Positions 1-8,077 of a stretch of DNA of 64,000 bases are shown here, one piece after another (positions within the stretch are counted from its first letter, which is position 1; every line of letters begins with the position of its first letter). The position numbers were made by a program, and so were the translations under genes. The notes under the pieces are model-generated. The model made no database searches. It saw only the letters and a list, made by a program, of their open reading frames with translations, and was not told the origin of the DNA. Source of the DNA: Gordonibacter pamelaeae (lineage in GTDB: Bacteria; Actinomycetota; Coriobacteriia; Coriobacteriales; Eggerthellaceae); the NCBI RefSeq assembly GCF_042665095.1, contig NZ_JBHTBV010000011.1; one strand, given 5' to 3'.

Positions 1-1
1 C

Positions 2-1645
2 CCCACGCGCCACACCGCGGCCACCGGCGTGGTGGAGGAGGTCATCGGGCAGGCGGGCGACGAGGGGGTGGGCGTGGACCTCATCGTGGCGCGTCGCAAG
101 CTGGAGACGGCGTTCTCGGACGGTGCGCTCGCCGAGGCGCGCGCCGCCGTGCTGGACGAGGCGGGCGCGCTCGCGGAGGGCTACCGCGACCTGCGGGAGC
201 GCTTCACGCTCACCATCGACCCCGCCGACGCCCGCGACTTCGACGACGCTCTGTCGTTGGAGCCCGTCGTTCTGGAGAGCGGCAAGATGCCCCGCAGCGT
301 GCGGTTCGTGGACGAGCGCGGGCCGGGGGCCGTGCGCTGGCGGCTGGGGGTGCATATCGCGGACGTGTCGCATTACGTGCCCTGGAACTCGTCGATCGAC
401 CTGGATGCGCGGCGGCGGGCGACGAGCGTGTACCTGGCCGACCGCGTGATACCCATGCTGCCCGAGGAGCTGTCGGGTGACCTGTGCTCGCTCAAGCCCG
501 GCGAGGTGCGCCGCACGATGACGGCCGACCTGTACCTGGACGACGGTGCGCGCCTCGTGGGCTACGAGCTGTACCCGGCGCTCATCCGCTCGGATGCGCG
601 GCTGACCTACGACGAGGCGCAGGCCCTTCTGGAAAGGGCGGCGGGCCGTGCCGACGGCACTGCGGAGGACGACGCGCTCGCGCGCCGGCTCGCGGGGCTC
701 TCGTGCCTGGCGAGGAAGCGCGCGGCGGCGCGCGAGGCGGCCGGCGGGTTGGACTTCGCCACGGTGGAGGCGAAGGTGCGCCTGGATGCGGAGGGGCACC
801 CCGTGGGCATCGACCTGCGCCGCAAGACGGACGCGACGTCGCTCGTGGAGGAGGCCATGATCCTGGCGAACGAGACGGTGGCGCGCCACCTGCGCGATGC
901 CCGGTTCCCCGGCATCTTCCGCGTGCACGACAAGCCCTCTCCCGACAGCCTGGCCGCGCTCGTGCCGGTGTTCCAGGAGTTCGCGTGGTTCGGCGGCATC
1001 GACCAGAACCGGCTCGTGGCCGGCGACCCGCACGTGCTCGGCCAGGTGCTCGAGGCGAGCGCGGGGCGCCCCGAGGGCGAGCTCGTGTCCACGCTCGTGC
1101 TGCGCTCCATGAAGCGCGCCGTGTACCGCCCCGCCTGCGAGCCGCACTACGGGCTGGCGAGCGCGGCGTACACGCATTTCACGAGCCCTATCAGGCGCTA
1201 CCCTGACCTCGTGGTGCACCGCATGCTCAAGGCGCAGCTGACGCGCCGCCCCGAGCGCTTCGATCAGGAAGTGGCGGCGCTGCCGTGGATAGCCGAGCAT
1301 TCCTCGAACATGGAGCGCGTGGCCGAGAAGGCGGCGCGCGAGTCGCAGGAGCTCAAGATCGTGGAGTATATGGAACGTTCGGTGGGCCAGGCGTTCCCGG
1401 CCGTCGTGTCGGGCGTGACGAACTACGGCGTGTACGTGCGGCTCGAGAACACGGCGGAGGGCCTTGTGCCCTTGAAGTGCCTGGGCCGCGAGTACTTCGC
1501 GTTCGACCCGGTGCTGCACCGCCTGACGGGGGAGGACACGGGCACGGTCTACCGGCTGGGGCAGCGCCTGCCCGTCGTCTTGGCAGCGGCCGACCCGCGT
1601 TCCGGCCGGCTCGACTTCCGCCCGGCGCGCGACGGCGGGCGCTGA
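2..1645 (+). CDS. rnr: Ribonuclease R, 5' end outside the window
   Basis: RNase R is a processive 3'-to-5' exoribonuclease of the RNB (RNase II) family that degrades structured RNA. It also works with tmRNA-SmpB, both of which are encoded later in this window. The reading frame is open from base 2, so the gene starts upstream and only about 547 residues are visible. The RNB active-site motif IDPADARDFDDALSLE, with its clustered catalytic aspartates, lies about 65 residues after the GTG at 29. The helicase-like SPIRRYPDLVVHR segment of the RNB domain follows, and an S1 RNA-binding domain occupies the last 85 residues or so (VVSGVTNYGVYVRLE). The usual N-terminal cold-shock domains must lie outside. 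The identification is firm. Confidence 0.93.
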   Translation, partial: PTRHTAATGVVEEVIGQAGDEGVGVDLIVARRKLETAFSDGALAEARAAVLDEAGALAEGYRDLRERFTLTIDPADARDFDDALSLEPVVLESGKMPRSVRFVDERGPGAVRWRLGVHIADVSHYVPWNSSIDLDARRRATSVYLADRVIPMLPEELSGDLCSLKPGEVRRTMTADLYLDDGARLVGYELYPALIRSDARLTYDEAQALLERAAGRADGTAEDDALARRLAGLSCLARKRAAAREAAGGLDFATVEAKVRLDAEGHPVGIDLRRKTDATSLVEEAMILANETVARHLRDARFPGIFRVHDKPSPDSLAALVPVFQEFAWFGGIDQNRLVAGDPHVLGQVLEASAGRPEGELVSTLVLRSMKRAVYRPACEPHYGLASAAYTHFTSPIRRYPDLVVHRMLKAQLTRRPERFDQEVAALPWIAEHSSNMERVAEKAARESQELKIVEYMERSVGQAFPAVVSGVTNYGVYVRLENTAEGLVPLKCLGREYFAFDPVLHRLTGEDTGTVYRLGQRLPVVLAAADPRSGRLDFRPARDGGR

Positions 1646-1675
1646 GCGCGGCGCCAGGAGGCGAAGGAGGGGAAG

Positions 1676-2566
1676 ATGGGGCGGGTACGCGAGAAGGCGC
1701 AGGCCATGGGACGCGTCATGCGCCGCAGCAAGAAGGCGCTCGCGCTCTTCGTCGTGCTGCGCCTCATCGTGCTGGCCTGCGCGGTGGGCGCGCTCGTGTT
1801 CGGCAACTACGAGGCGTTCTTCCTGTGCCTGCTCACGCTCGTGCTGTTCCTGGTGCCCCCGTTCATCGAGGCGAGCTTCAGCATCACCATCCCCGAGACG
1901 CTCGAGGTGGTCATCGCGCTGTTCATCTTCGCGGCCGAGATACTGGGCGAGCTGCTCCACTTCTACACCCTCATCCCTTTTTGGGACACGCTGCTGCACA
2001 CGTTCAACGGATTTCTGGCGGCGGCCATCGGCTTGGCGCTCGTGTCCATCTTGAACCGCTCCGACCGCATCGCGTTCTCGCTGTCGCCGTTCTTCTGCGC
2101 CGTGGTGGCGTTCTGCTTCTCCATGACCATCGGCGTGCTGTGGGAGTTCTTCGAGTTCGGCATGGACTGGGTGTTCGGGCTGGACATGCAGAAGGACACC
2201 GTGCTGGGAGGGATCGCGAGCGTGCTTCTGGACCCCGAGGGGCTGCAGCGGCCGTTTCGCATCGACGGTATCCAGACCGTGGTGGTGTACGGGCAGGACC
2301 TGGGTTTGGGCGGGTACCTGGACATAGGGCTCGTCGACACGATGGAGGACCTGCTGGTGAACTTCATCGGCGCGCTGGCCTTCTCCGCCATCGGCTACCG
2401 CTACCTGAAGAGCAAGGGCGCCGGCACGTTCGCGCGCCGCTTCGTGCCGGTGCTGGCCGCGCCGGGGGAGGGCGGCCGGGCTGGCGATGCCGGCGGTTCG
2501 GGCGGCGCGGCAGGATGCGGGGAGGCTGCCGCGGGCGACGGGGAGGGCGGCGCGGGCGCTGCTTGA
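1676..2566 (+). CDS. Polytopic membrane protein, YjdF-like
   Basis: This is a 296-residue integral membrane protein with six or so hydrophobic segments between residues 20 and 160 and one more near 225-245. The start has a clear Shine-Dalgarno (GAAGGAGGGG) seven bases upstream. The segment FWDTLLHTFNGFLAAAIG and the acidic, aromatic WEFFEFGMDW resemble the uncharacterised DUF2238/YjdF type of bacterial inner-membrane protein; this is pattern recognition, not a search. The C-terminal 40 residues are Gly/Ala-rich and probably disordered. It begins 30 bases after rnr and may be cotranscribed with it. Function is unknown. Confidence 0.75.
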   Translation: MGRVREKAQAMGRVMRRSKKALALFVVLRLIVLACAVGALVFGNYEAFFLCLLTLVLFLVPPFIEASFSITIPETLEVVIALFIFAAEILGELLHFYTLIPFWDTLLHTFNGFLAAAIGLALVSILNRSDRIAFSLSPFFCAVVAFCFSMTIGVLWEFFEFGMDWVFGLDMQKDTVLGGIASVLLDPEGLQRPFRIDGIQTVVVYGQDLGLGGYLDIGLVDTMEDLLVNFIGALAFSAIGYRYLKSKGAGTFARRFVPVLAAPGEGGRAGDAGGSGGAAGCGEAAAGDGEGGAGAA

Positions 2567-2626
2567 GGCAGGCGCGCGGGCGGCGAGGCCTGGGGCGCCC
2601 CGGTTCCCGGTGGCTGGCGCAAATGC

Positions 2627-2639
2627 TTTGATCATCTAA
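2627..2639. promoter_or_regulatory. FabT-type operator at the regulator's own promoter
   Basis: TTTGATCATCTAA is an imperfect copy of the palindrome TTTGATTATCAAA found upstream of acpP at 3502-3514. The 21 bases from here and the 21 bases from 3502 agree at 17 positions, including the flanking CTAA. Streptococcal FabT is known to bind TTTGATTATCAAA-type boxes, so this is the likely autoregulatory site of the adjacent MarR gene. Confidence 0.6.
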
Positions 2640-2655
2640 CTAATTGCGGTATGAT
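2628..2655 (+). promoter_or_regulatory. Promoter of the MarR/FabT-like gene
   Basis: A -35 TTGATC (2628-2633) and a -10 TATGAT (2650-2655) are separated by 16 bases. The FabT-type box at 2627-2639 covers the -35, which predicts autorepression. The ATG at 2651 falls inside the -10, so translation must start later, at 2696. Confidence 0.6.
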
Positions 2656-2695
2656 GCAGGGGATGAGAACGAAGGATGAGAAGGAGGGAGGGCTG

Positions 2696-3166
2696 ATGGA
2701 CGGTTCCGCCAGGGATGCCGATGCCGTGTCCAAGCGGCGCGAGGAGATCGACGATCTGCTGTCCGGCACGTTCAACTCCATCCTGCGCATCGAGGAGCAG
2801 TCGCTCGACAACCGCCTGACGCACGGGCTCACCATCACCGAGGTGCACACCATCGTGGCCATCGGCCTGCACGAGCGCAACCCGATGAACGTGGTCGCGG
2901 CACGCCTGGGCGTGACGCTGGCCACCCTGACCACGGCCGTGAGCAAGCTGGCGGGCAAGGGCTTCGTTGAGCGCTCGCGCGCCGAGGACGACCGGCGCAA
3001 GGTGCTCGTGTCGCTCACCAAGAAGGGCCGGCAGGTGCTGCGCGCCCACAACCTGTTCCACCACCAGATGATCGACGAGGCGCTCGCCGGCCTCACCGAG
3101 GAGGAGGAGCGCGTGTTCGCCGAGGCGCTTTCCAAGGTGAAGGCGTTCTTCGACGCGCAGGCGTAG
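2696..3166 (+). CDS. fabT: MarR-family regulator of fatty-acid synthesis, FabT-like
   Basis: This 156-residue winged-helix protein of the MarR family has a core recognition region (MNVVAARLGVTLATLTTAVSK) followed by the wing (VERSRAEDDRRKVLVSLT), both typical of MarR. The ATG at 2696 is preferred over the one at 2651. It has a strong AAGGAGGGAGGG Shine-Dalgarno, whereas 2651 lies inside the promoter -10. The gene sits directly upstream of the type II fatty-acid synthesis operon. Near-identical FabT-type boxes lie at its own promoter and before acpP. By analogy with FabT of streptococci it should repress fab transcription, probably with long-chain acyl-ACP as corepressor. The ligand is inference; the family is clear. 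Confidence 0.82.
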   Translation: MDGSARDADAVSKRREEIDDLLSGTFNSILRIEEQSLDNRLTHGLTITEVHTIVAIGLHERNPMNVVAARLGVTLATLTTAVSKLAGKGFVERSRAEDDRRKVLVSLTKKGRQVLRAHNLFHHQMIDEALAGLTEEEERVFAEALSKVKAFFDAQA

Positions 3167-3239
3167 GCGCCCGCGCGGCACGCGGCCTGCTGCACGGGAC
3201 ATGCCGTGTGGGACATGCCGCGCGCTGCACATCCACGAA

Positions 3240-3255
3240 TGTTTCACGTGAAACA
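3240..3255. other. parS centromere site 1 (ParB binding)
   Basis: TGTTTCACGTGAAACA is a perfect 16-bp palindrome identical to the consensus parS site bound by chromosomal ParB (Spo0J). It lies in the gap between the FabT-like gene and acpP. Before it (3173-3223) are two copies of GGGACATGCCG inside an 8-bp inverted repeat; between the parS pair and the acpP promoter I see nothing else. Confidence 0.9.
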
Positions 3256-3273
3256 TTCGTTCGCGCGTACAAG

Positions 3274-3289
3274 TGTTTCACGTGAAACA
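3274..3289. other. parS centromere site 2 (ParB binding)
   Basis: This is a second perfect copy of TGTTTCACGTGAAACA, 34 bases downstream of the first (start to start), on nearly the same helical face. Chromosomal parS sites usually cluster near the replication origin, so the pair suggests the window is origin-proximal. No parA or parB is in the window. Confidence 0.9.
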
Positions 3290-3455
3290 TCGTGACGGAT
3301 GCCGTGTGAAAAGCGAGGGGCATCAAGACCGGCCAACCTCTGCGGGGCGGGGAGGGCGATGGTGCCGGCATGCCGGGCGCCCTGGTCGCCGTTCGCCATC
3401 CCGGTGCCTCGCGACGTGCGGGCGCGCAGAAATCGTGGAGCGGGCGCCGCAGCGC

Positions 3456-3484
3456 TTGCATTCGAAGGCTCCTCACCATACCAT
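3456..3484 (+). promoter_or_regulatory. Probable promoter of the fab operon
   Basis: TTGCAT (3456-3461), a 17-base spacer and TACCAT (3479-3484) form a sigma-70-type promoter. The expected start is near 3491, just ahead of the FabT box at 3502-3514, so bound regulator would block initiation or early elongation. Confidence 0.5.
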
Positions 3485-3501
3485 TACTCCCGTAGAAATA
3501 C

Positions 3502-3514
3502 TTTGATTATCAAA
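3502..3514. promoter_or_regulatory. FabT operator upstream of acpP
   Basis: TTTGATTATCAAA is a perfect 13-bp palindrome matching the known FabT box. It stands 29 bases before the acpP start codon in otherwise GC-rich DNA. Its twin is at 2627-2639. Confidence 0.75.
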
Positions 3515-3543
3515 CTAAATGGCATGACGCGAAAGGAAGACCC

Positions 3544-3762
3544 ATGGCTACCATCGACACCGTCAAGGAAGTGCTCGTCGAGAACCTCGACCTCGAGGCC
3601 GACAAGATCACCGAGGAGGCGACGCTCGAGTCGCTCGGCATCGACTCGCTCGACATGGTCGAGCTCATCTGCGACCTCGAGGAGAAGTGCGACGTCGAGT
3701 TCGGCGAGCCCGAGGGCATCGAGACGGTGGGCCAGCTGGTCGCGCACATCGACTCGCTGTAA
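3544..3762 (+). CDS. acpP: Acyl carrier protein
   Basis: This 72-residue, highly acidic protein carries the growing acyl chain on a phosphopantetheine arm in type II fatty-acid synthesis. The attachment motif GIDSLDMVEL is present; the serine after GID is the modified residue. A good ribosome site (GAAAGGAAG) precedes the ATG. It is the first gene of the fab operon, behind a FabT box. A GC-rich hairpin with a short T-run follows the stop, so acpP may be made in excess over the downstream enzymes, as is usual for this abundant protein. Confidence 0.96.
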   Translation: MATIDTVKEVLVENLDLEADKITEEATLESLGIDSLDMVELICDLEEKCDVEFGEPEGIETVGQLVAHIDSL

Positions 3763-3774
3763 CACGCGTTGGCC

Positions 3775-3797
3775 GGGCCCCGTACGGGGCCCGTTTT
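3775..3797 (+). terminator. Intrinsic (probably partial) terminator after acpP
   Basis: A 7-bp perfect stem GGGCCCC/GGGGCCC with a GTAC loop is followed by GTTTT. It lies between acpP and fabK and could attenuate read-through into the rest of the operon. Confidence 0.6.
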
Positions 3798-3876
3798 GCC
3801 GCAGCCCGCACGGCGGGCGCTGGGAAGACGAGCGTCCCCGCGGGGACGGGACATGAAGACGAAGGGAACCGCGACC

Positions 3877-4848
3877 GTGAAAACGAGGATTACGGAACTG
3901 CTGGGCATCGAGGCGCCCGTCGTGCAGGGCGCGATGGCGCGCATCGCCGACGCGAGCCTCGCAGGCGCGGTGAGCGAGGCCGGCGGCCTCGGCATCATCG
4001 CGTGCGGCGGCGCGCCGCTTGCGTGGGTGGAGGAACAGGTGCGCATCGCCCGCTCGATGACCGACAAGCCCATCGGCGCGAACGTCATGCTCATGGATCC
4101 GAACGCGGGCGAGACGGCCGAGCTTCTGGCGAAGCTGCGCGTCGACGTCATCACGACGGGCGCGGGCAGCCCGGCGAACTACCTGCAGATGTGGAAGGAC
4201 GCCGGCATCAAGGTGGTGCCCGTGGTGGCCTCGAGCGCGCTCGCGGCGCGCATGGAACGCCTCGGCGCCGACGCCGTGGTTGCCGAAGGCACCGAGGCCG
4301 GCGGCCACATCGGCGAGCTGACCACGATGGCGCTCATCCCTGCGGTGTGCGACGCCGTGTCCATCCCCGTGATCGCCGCCGGCGGCATCGCCGACGGGCG
4401 CGGCATGGCCGCCGCCTTCGCGCTGGGCGCCGAAGGCGTGCAGGTAGGCACCCGCTTCCTCACGGTGGAGGAGTGCACCATCGCCGACGCGTACAAGGAG
4501 CGCGTGATCGCCGCCAAGGACGCCGACACCATCGTCACGGGCCGCGGCAGCGGGCATCCCGTGCGCTGCCTCAAGAACAAGTTCGCCCGCACGGTGCGCA
4601 AGCTCGAGGGCGACGTGGCGGCCAACGGCGACGAGCTGGAGGCCATGTACGTCGGCTCGCTCAAGCGCGCCGTCGAGGGCGACGTGGACAACGGCACCAT
4701 GATGGCGGGCCAGTCGGCGGCGCTCGTGCGCGAGCGCGCGACGGCGGCCGAGGCGATCGCCTCCCTAGTGGCCGAAGCCGAGGAGCTGGGGGGACTGGGG
4801 CTCGAGGCCCTGGCTGCGCGCAACGCGACGCGCGGGGAAGCGCGATGA
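3877..4848 (+). CDS. fabK: Enoyl-ACP reductase II (FabK)
   Basis: FabK is the FMN-dependent enoyl-ACP reductase that completes each elongation cycle; it belongs to the nitronate monooxygenase-like TIM-barrel family. The start GTG at 3877 is chosen because it gives the family N-terminus (VKTRITELLGIEAPVVQGAM) and has GAAGGGA nine bases upstream. An in-frame ATG at 3853 is the alternative. The protein would be 323 residues. Visible family motifs are VVQGAMARIA near the N-terminus, AEGTEAGGHIG in the middle, and the phosphate-binding IAAGGIADGRGMAAA and GAEGVQVGTRFL. FabK organisms are usually insensitive to triclosan-type FabI inhibitors. The stop overlaps the fabD start (ATGA). Confidence 0.92.
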   Translation: MKTRITELLGIEAPVVQGAMARIADASLAGAVSEAGGLGIIACGGAPLAWVEEQVRIARSMTDKPIGANVMLMDPNAGETAELLAKLRVDVITTGAGSPANYLQMWKDAGIKVVPVVASSALAARMERLGADAVVAEGTEAGGHIGELTTMALIPAVCDAVSIPVIAAGGIADGRGMAAAFALGAEGVQVGTRFLTVEECTIADAYKERVIAAKDADTIVTGRGSGHPVRCLKNKFARTVRKLEGDVAANGDELEAMYVGSLKRAVEGDVDNGTMMAGQSAALVRERATAAEAIASLVAEAEELGGLGLEALAARNATRGEAR

Positions 4849-5801
4849 TCGGGCCGGTGCCCGCGGGCGCGCCCGTGCTCATGCTCTCGGGCCAGGGCTC
4901 GCAGAAGCCCGGCATGGGCGCCGACCTCATGGATCTGCCCGAGGTGCGGGAGACCTTCGCATGCGCGTCCGACGTGTTTGGCTTCGACGTGGCCGACCTT
5001 GCGTTGAACGCCGAGCCCGAGAAGCTGAACGACACGCGCAACGCCCAGCCCGCGCTCGCCGCGCTGTCGGTGGCCGTCGCCCGCGCGCTCATGGCGCGCG
5101 GCGTGGAGCCGGCGGCGGTGCTGGGCTTCTCGCTCGGCCAGATAAGCGCGCTCGCCGTGTCGGGGATGCTCGCCGACGAGGAGGCGTTCGCGCTCGTGAA
5201 GGTGCGCTCGGAGCTCATGGCCGAGGCCGCCGCCGCGCATCCCGGCGCGATGAGCGCGCTGCTGAAGGCCGACGAGGAGAACGTGCGCGCGCTCTGCGAA
5301 GAGTGCGCCGAGGGCGACGTGCTCGTGCCCGCGAACTTCAACTGCCCGGGGCAGATCGTCGTCGCCGGCACGCCGGCGGCCGTCGAGCGCGCCGAGGCGG
5401 CGTGGGCCGAGGCGGGGAAGCGCTCGTCGCGCTTGGCCACGTCGGGCGCGTTCCACAGCCCGCTCATGGCCGACGCGGCCGCAGGGCTCGACGCGTACCT
5501 CGAGGACGTCGCGTTCTCCGAGGCGCGCATCCCGCTCGTCTGCAACGTCGACGCCGCGCCGCTTGCCGCCGCCGACGCGCGCGAGCACCTGGTTCGCCAC
5601 CTCACGAGCCCCGTGCGCTTCCAGCAGAGCGTCGAGGCGCTCGCCGCGTCCGGGGCCGACACGTTCGTCGAGGCGGGCTTCGGCGGCGTGCTCGCGAACC
5701 TCGTGAAGCGCATCGACAAAGCCGCGACGCGCGCCTGCGTGCAGGATCGCGCGAGCTTCGACGATTTCCTGGCCGCCCAGGCCGCAACCGATACCGAATA
5801 G
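4845..5801 (+). CDS. fabD: Malonyl-CoA:ACP transacylase
   Basis: FabD moves malonyl groups from CoA to ACP. The 318-residue protein begins at the ATG overlapping the fabK stop. The N-terminal LMLSGQGSQKPGMG motif is present, and the nucleophile serine lies in GFSLGQISAL. The second catalytic residue is the histidine in SGAFHSPLM, and a glutamine-rich NCPGQIVVAG segment follows the family pattern. The length is normal for FabD. Cotranscribed with fabK and fabG. Confidence 0.95.
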   Translation: MIGPVPAGAPVLMLSGQGSQKPGMGADLMDLPEVRETFACASDVFGFDVADLALNAEPEKLNDTRNAQPALAALSVAVARALMARGVEPAAVLGFSLGQISALAVSGMLADEEAFALVKVRSELMAEAAAAHPGAMSALLKADEENVRALCEECAEGDVLVPANFNCPGQIVVAGTPAAVERAEAAWAEAGKRSSRLATSGAFHSPLMADAAAGLDAYLEDVAFSEARIPLVCNVDAAPLAAADAREHLVRHLTSPVRFQQSVEALAASGADTFVEAGFGGVLANLVKRIDKAATRACVQDRASFDDFLAAQAATDTE

Positions 5802-5817
5802 GAGCGACGGGACCCCT

Positions 5818-6582
5818 ATGACCAACGTTACCGAAACCCCGCGCCGAAGCGCGGTCGTCACCGGCTCGAGCCGCGGCATCGGCCGCGCCGTGGCCGAGGA
5901 GCTCGCGCGCGCGGGCTTCGACGTGTGCGTTAACTGCTCGAGCGAGCGCGGCCTGTCCGGCGTGCAACAGCTGGCCGACCAGCTGGCCGCCGAGCACGGC
6001 GTGCGCGCCATCGCCGTGGCCGCCAACGTGGCCGACGCCGCCGAGGCCGAGGCGCTCGTCGCGGCGGCCCATGAGGCGTTCGGCCGCGTGGATGTGCTCG
6101 TGAACAACGCGGGCATCACGCGCGACGGGCTCATCGCCCGCATGAAGGAGGAGGACTTCGACGCGGTCATCGACGTCAACCTCAAGGGCACGTTCAACTG
6201 CTGCAAGGCGGCGGCGCAGCGCATGATGAAGCAGCGCTACGGGCGCATCGTGAACCTGTCGAGCGTCGTGGGCGTGGCGGGCAACGCGGGGCAGGCGAAC
6301 TACGCCGCGTCGAAGGCCGGCGTCATCGGCCTCACGAAGTCGCTCGCCCGCGAGCTGGCCGCGCGCAACGTCACGGCGAACGCGGTGGCGCCGGGCTTCA
6401 TCGCCACCGACATGACCGACGCGCTGTCGGAGAAGCAGCGCGAGGCTATTCTGGGCCGCATCGCCGCCAAGCGCCTCGGCGCGCCCGAGGACGTGGCCGC
6501 GCTCGTCCGCTTCCTGGCGAGCGAGGAGGCGGGCTACATCACCGGACAGGTTGTCTGCATCGACGGAGGTATGTCGCTATGA
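5818..6582 (+). CDS. fabG: 3-oxoacyl-ACP reductase
   Basis: This 254-residue short-chain dehydrogenase reduces 3-oxoacyl-ACP with NADPH. The Rossmann motif is TGSSRGIGRAV near residue 16, NNAG is present, and the catalytic set is Ser in NLSSVVG with Tyr162 and Lys166 (YAASK). The C-terminal VCIDGGMSL is typical. The ATG at 5818 follows a GGAGCGACGGG ribosome site. The final codons overlap the fabF start by four bases. Confidence 0.95.
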   Translation: MTNVTETPRRSAVVTGSSRGIGRAVAEELARAGFDVCVNCSSERGLSGVQQLADQLAAEHGVRAIAVAANVADAAEAEALVAAAHEAFGRVDVLVNNAGITRDGLIARMKEEDFDAVIDVNLKGTFNCCKAAAQRMMKQRYGRIVNLSSVVGVAGNAGQANYAASKAGVIGLTKSLARELAARNVTANAVAPGFIATDMTDALSEKQREAILGRIAAKRLGAPEDVAALVRFLASEEAGYITGQVVCIDGGMSL

Positions 6583-7874
6583 GCGAGAACAGCACGAACG
6601 CGGGCGCCACGCGCCGCCCCGACGGCACGCATCGCGTGGTCATCACCGGCATGGGCGCCGTGTCGCCCGCAGGCGTGGGCGTGGAGGCGCTGTGGGACGC
6701 GGTCATGGGCCGCGCCTGCTGCATCGGCCCGGTGACGCGCTTCGACACGGCCGACTACGACGTGCACCTCGCCGCCGAGGTGCACGACTTCGACCCGGTC
6801 GAGCACGGCATCACGAAGAAGGAGGCGCGCCGGTTCGAGCGCTTCGTGCAGTACGCCATCGTCGCGTCCGACGAGGCGATCGCCCAGTCCGGGCTCGACC
6901 TCGAGGCCGAGGACACGACGCGCATCGCATGCGTGTTCGGCACGGGCATCGGCGGCATCGACGAGCTGCAGAGCGGCTTCTTCACGCTGGCCGAGAAGGG
7001 GCCGAAGCGGGTGAGCCCGCTGTTCATCCCCACGATGATCGGCAACATCGCGGCCGGCAACCTCTCCATCCGCTACGGCTTGCGCGGCGAGTGCCTGAAT
7101 GTGGTCACCGCCTGCGCCACCGGCGCGCACTCCATCGGGGCGGCCGTGCGCGACATCCGCCACGGCTACATCGACGCGGCCTTGGCCGGCGGCTCGGAGG
7201 AGAGCGTATCGCCCATCTGCCTGGCCGGGTTCGCGAACCTGGGCGCGCTGTCGAAGGCCGACGACCCCTCCCAGGCCTCGCTGCCGTTCGACGCGCGCCG
7301 TGCCGGCTTCGTGGCGGGCGAGGGCGCGGGCGCGGTGGTGCTCGAGTCGCTCGAGCACGCGCTCGGCCGCGGTGCGACGGTGCTCGCCGAGATCACGGGC
7401 TTCGGCTCCACCGGCGACGCCTACCACATGACGGCCCCCGAGCCCTCGGGCGAGGGCGTCGCGCGCGCCATGCGCCAGGCGCTTGCGGAGGGCGGCTTCG
7501 CGCCGGAGGACCTCGGGCATCTGAACGCGCACGGCACCGGCACGCCCGCCAACGACGCCACCGAGTCCAAGGCGCTCTTGGCGCTTTGCGGCGAGGAGGC
7601 GGGGCGCGCCGTTCCGGTGACGTCGGTGAAGGGCACGACGGGCCATACGCTCGGCGCCGCCGGCGCGATCGAGGCCATCGTCTGCGCGCTATCGGTCATG
7701 AACGACTGCGTGCCGCCCACGGCCGGCTTCGCCGAGGCCGACCCGGAGTGCCCGGTCAGCGTCGTGACGGAAGCCAAGACGGGCTACCCGCAGAAGGTGG
7801 CCCTGTCGAACAGCCTCGGCTTCGGCGGCCACAACGCTTCTCTGGCGCTATCGCCGTTCTGCGAGCGGCGATAG
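6579..7874 (+). CDS. fabF: 3-oxoacyl-ACP synthase II
   Basis: This condensing enzyme elongates acyl-ACP with malonyl-ACP and is 431 residues, the usual size. The active-site cysteine is Cys179 in TACATGAHSIG. The two histidines are His318 (NAHGTGTPAND) and the one in KGTTGHTLGAAG near 357. It begins with an ATGA overlap on fabG. The first 17 residues before VVITGMGAVSP are a short extra tail. No fabH is in the window, so the initiating synthase is encoded elsewhere. Confidence 0.95.
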   Translation: MSENSTNAGATRRPDGTHRVVITGMGAVSPAGVGVEALWDAVMGRACCIGPVTRFDTADYDVHLAAEVHDFDPVEHGITKKEARRFERFVQYAIVASDEAIAQSGLDLEAEDTTRIACVFGTGIGGIDELQSGFFTLAEKGPKRVSPLFIPTMIGNIAAGNLSIRYGLRGECLNVVTACATGAHSIGAAVRDIRHGYIDAALAGGSEESVSPICLAGFANLGALSKADDPSQASLPFDARRAGFVAGEGAGAVVLESLEHALGRGATVLAEITGFGSTGDAYHMTAPEPSGEGVARAMRQALAEGGFAPEDLGHLNAHGTGTPANDATESKALLALCGEEAGRAVPVTSVKGTTGHTLGAAGAIEAIVCALSVMNDCVPPTAGFAEADPECPVSVVTEAKTGYPQKVALSNSLGFGGHNASLALSPFCERR

Positions 7875-7883
7875 CTGCCGACG

Positions 7884-7982
7884 CTGCGGCCGGCTGCGTT
7901 GCCCGATCTCGCGGCGAGGCCGAGGACTCGCGTACCGAAGTACGCCACGCCCTCGCCCTCCCCGCGATCTCGGGCACCGCAG
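7884..7982. repeat. Long imperfect inverted repeat between fabF and fabZ
   Basis: The centre is GCGTAC-CGAA-GTACGC (7930-7945). Partly matched arms extend outward, with GCCCGATCTCGCGG on the left against CCGCGATCTCGGGC on the right and outer CTGCGG/CCGCAG. The transcript could fold into a roughly 100-nt hairpin within the operon. Confidence 0.5.
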
Positions 7983-8023
7983 GCGCCCTCGCTGACCGAC
8001 TAGCGCCAACCTGTGAGTTCGTT

Positions 8024-8058
8024 ATGCGCCTTTCAGGCGCATGGCGCGCAAAGCGCGC
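8024..8058. repeat. Two adjacent perfect hairpins before fabZ
   Basis: ATGCGCC-TTTCA-GGCGCAT (8024-8042) is followed by GCGCGC-AAA-GCGCGC (8044-8058), 19 bases before the fabZ start. Neither has a T-run, so mRNA stabilisation or translational control is more likely than termination. Confidence 0.5.
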
Positions 8059-8077
8059 ACCGTTGAAAGGAGCCATC

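Noticed and set aside
2651..2695. Earlier ATG start for the MarR/FabT-like gene
   Set aside because: It lies inside the promoter -10 (TATGAT), while the ATG at 2696 has a strong Shine-Dalgarno.
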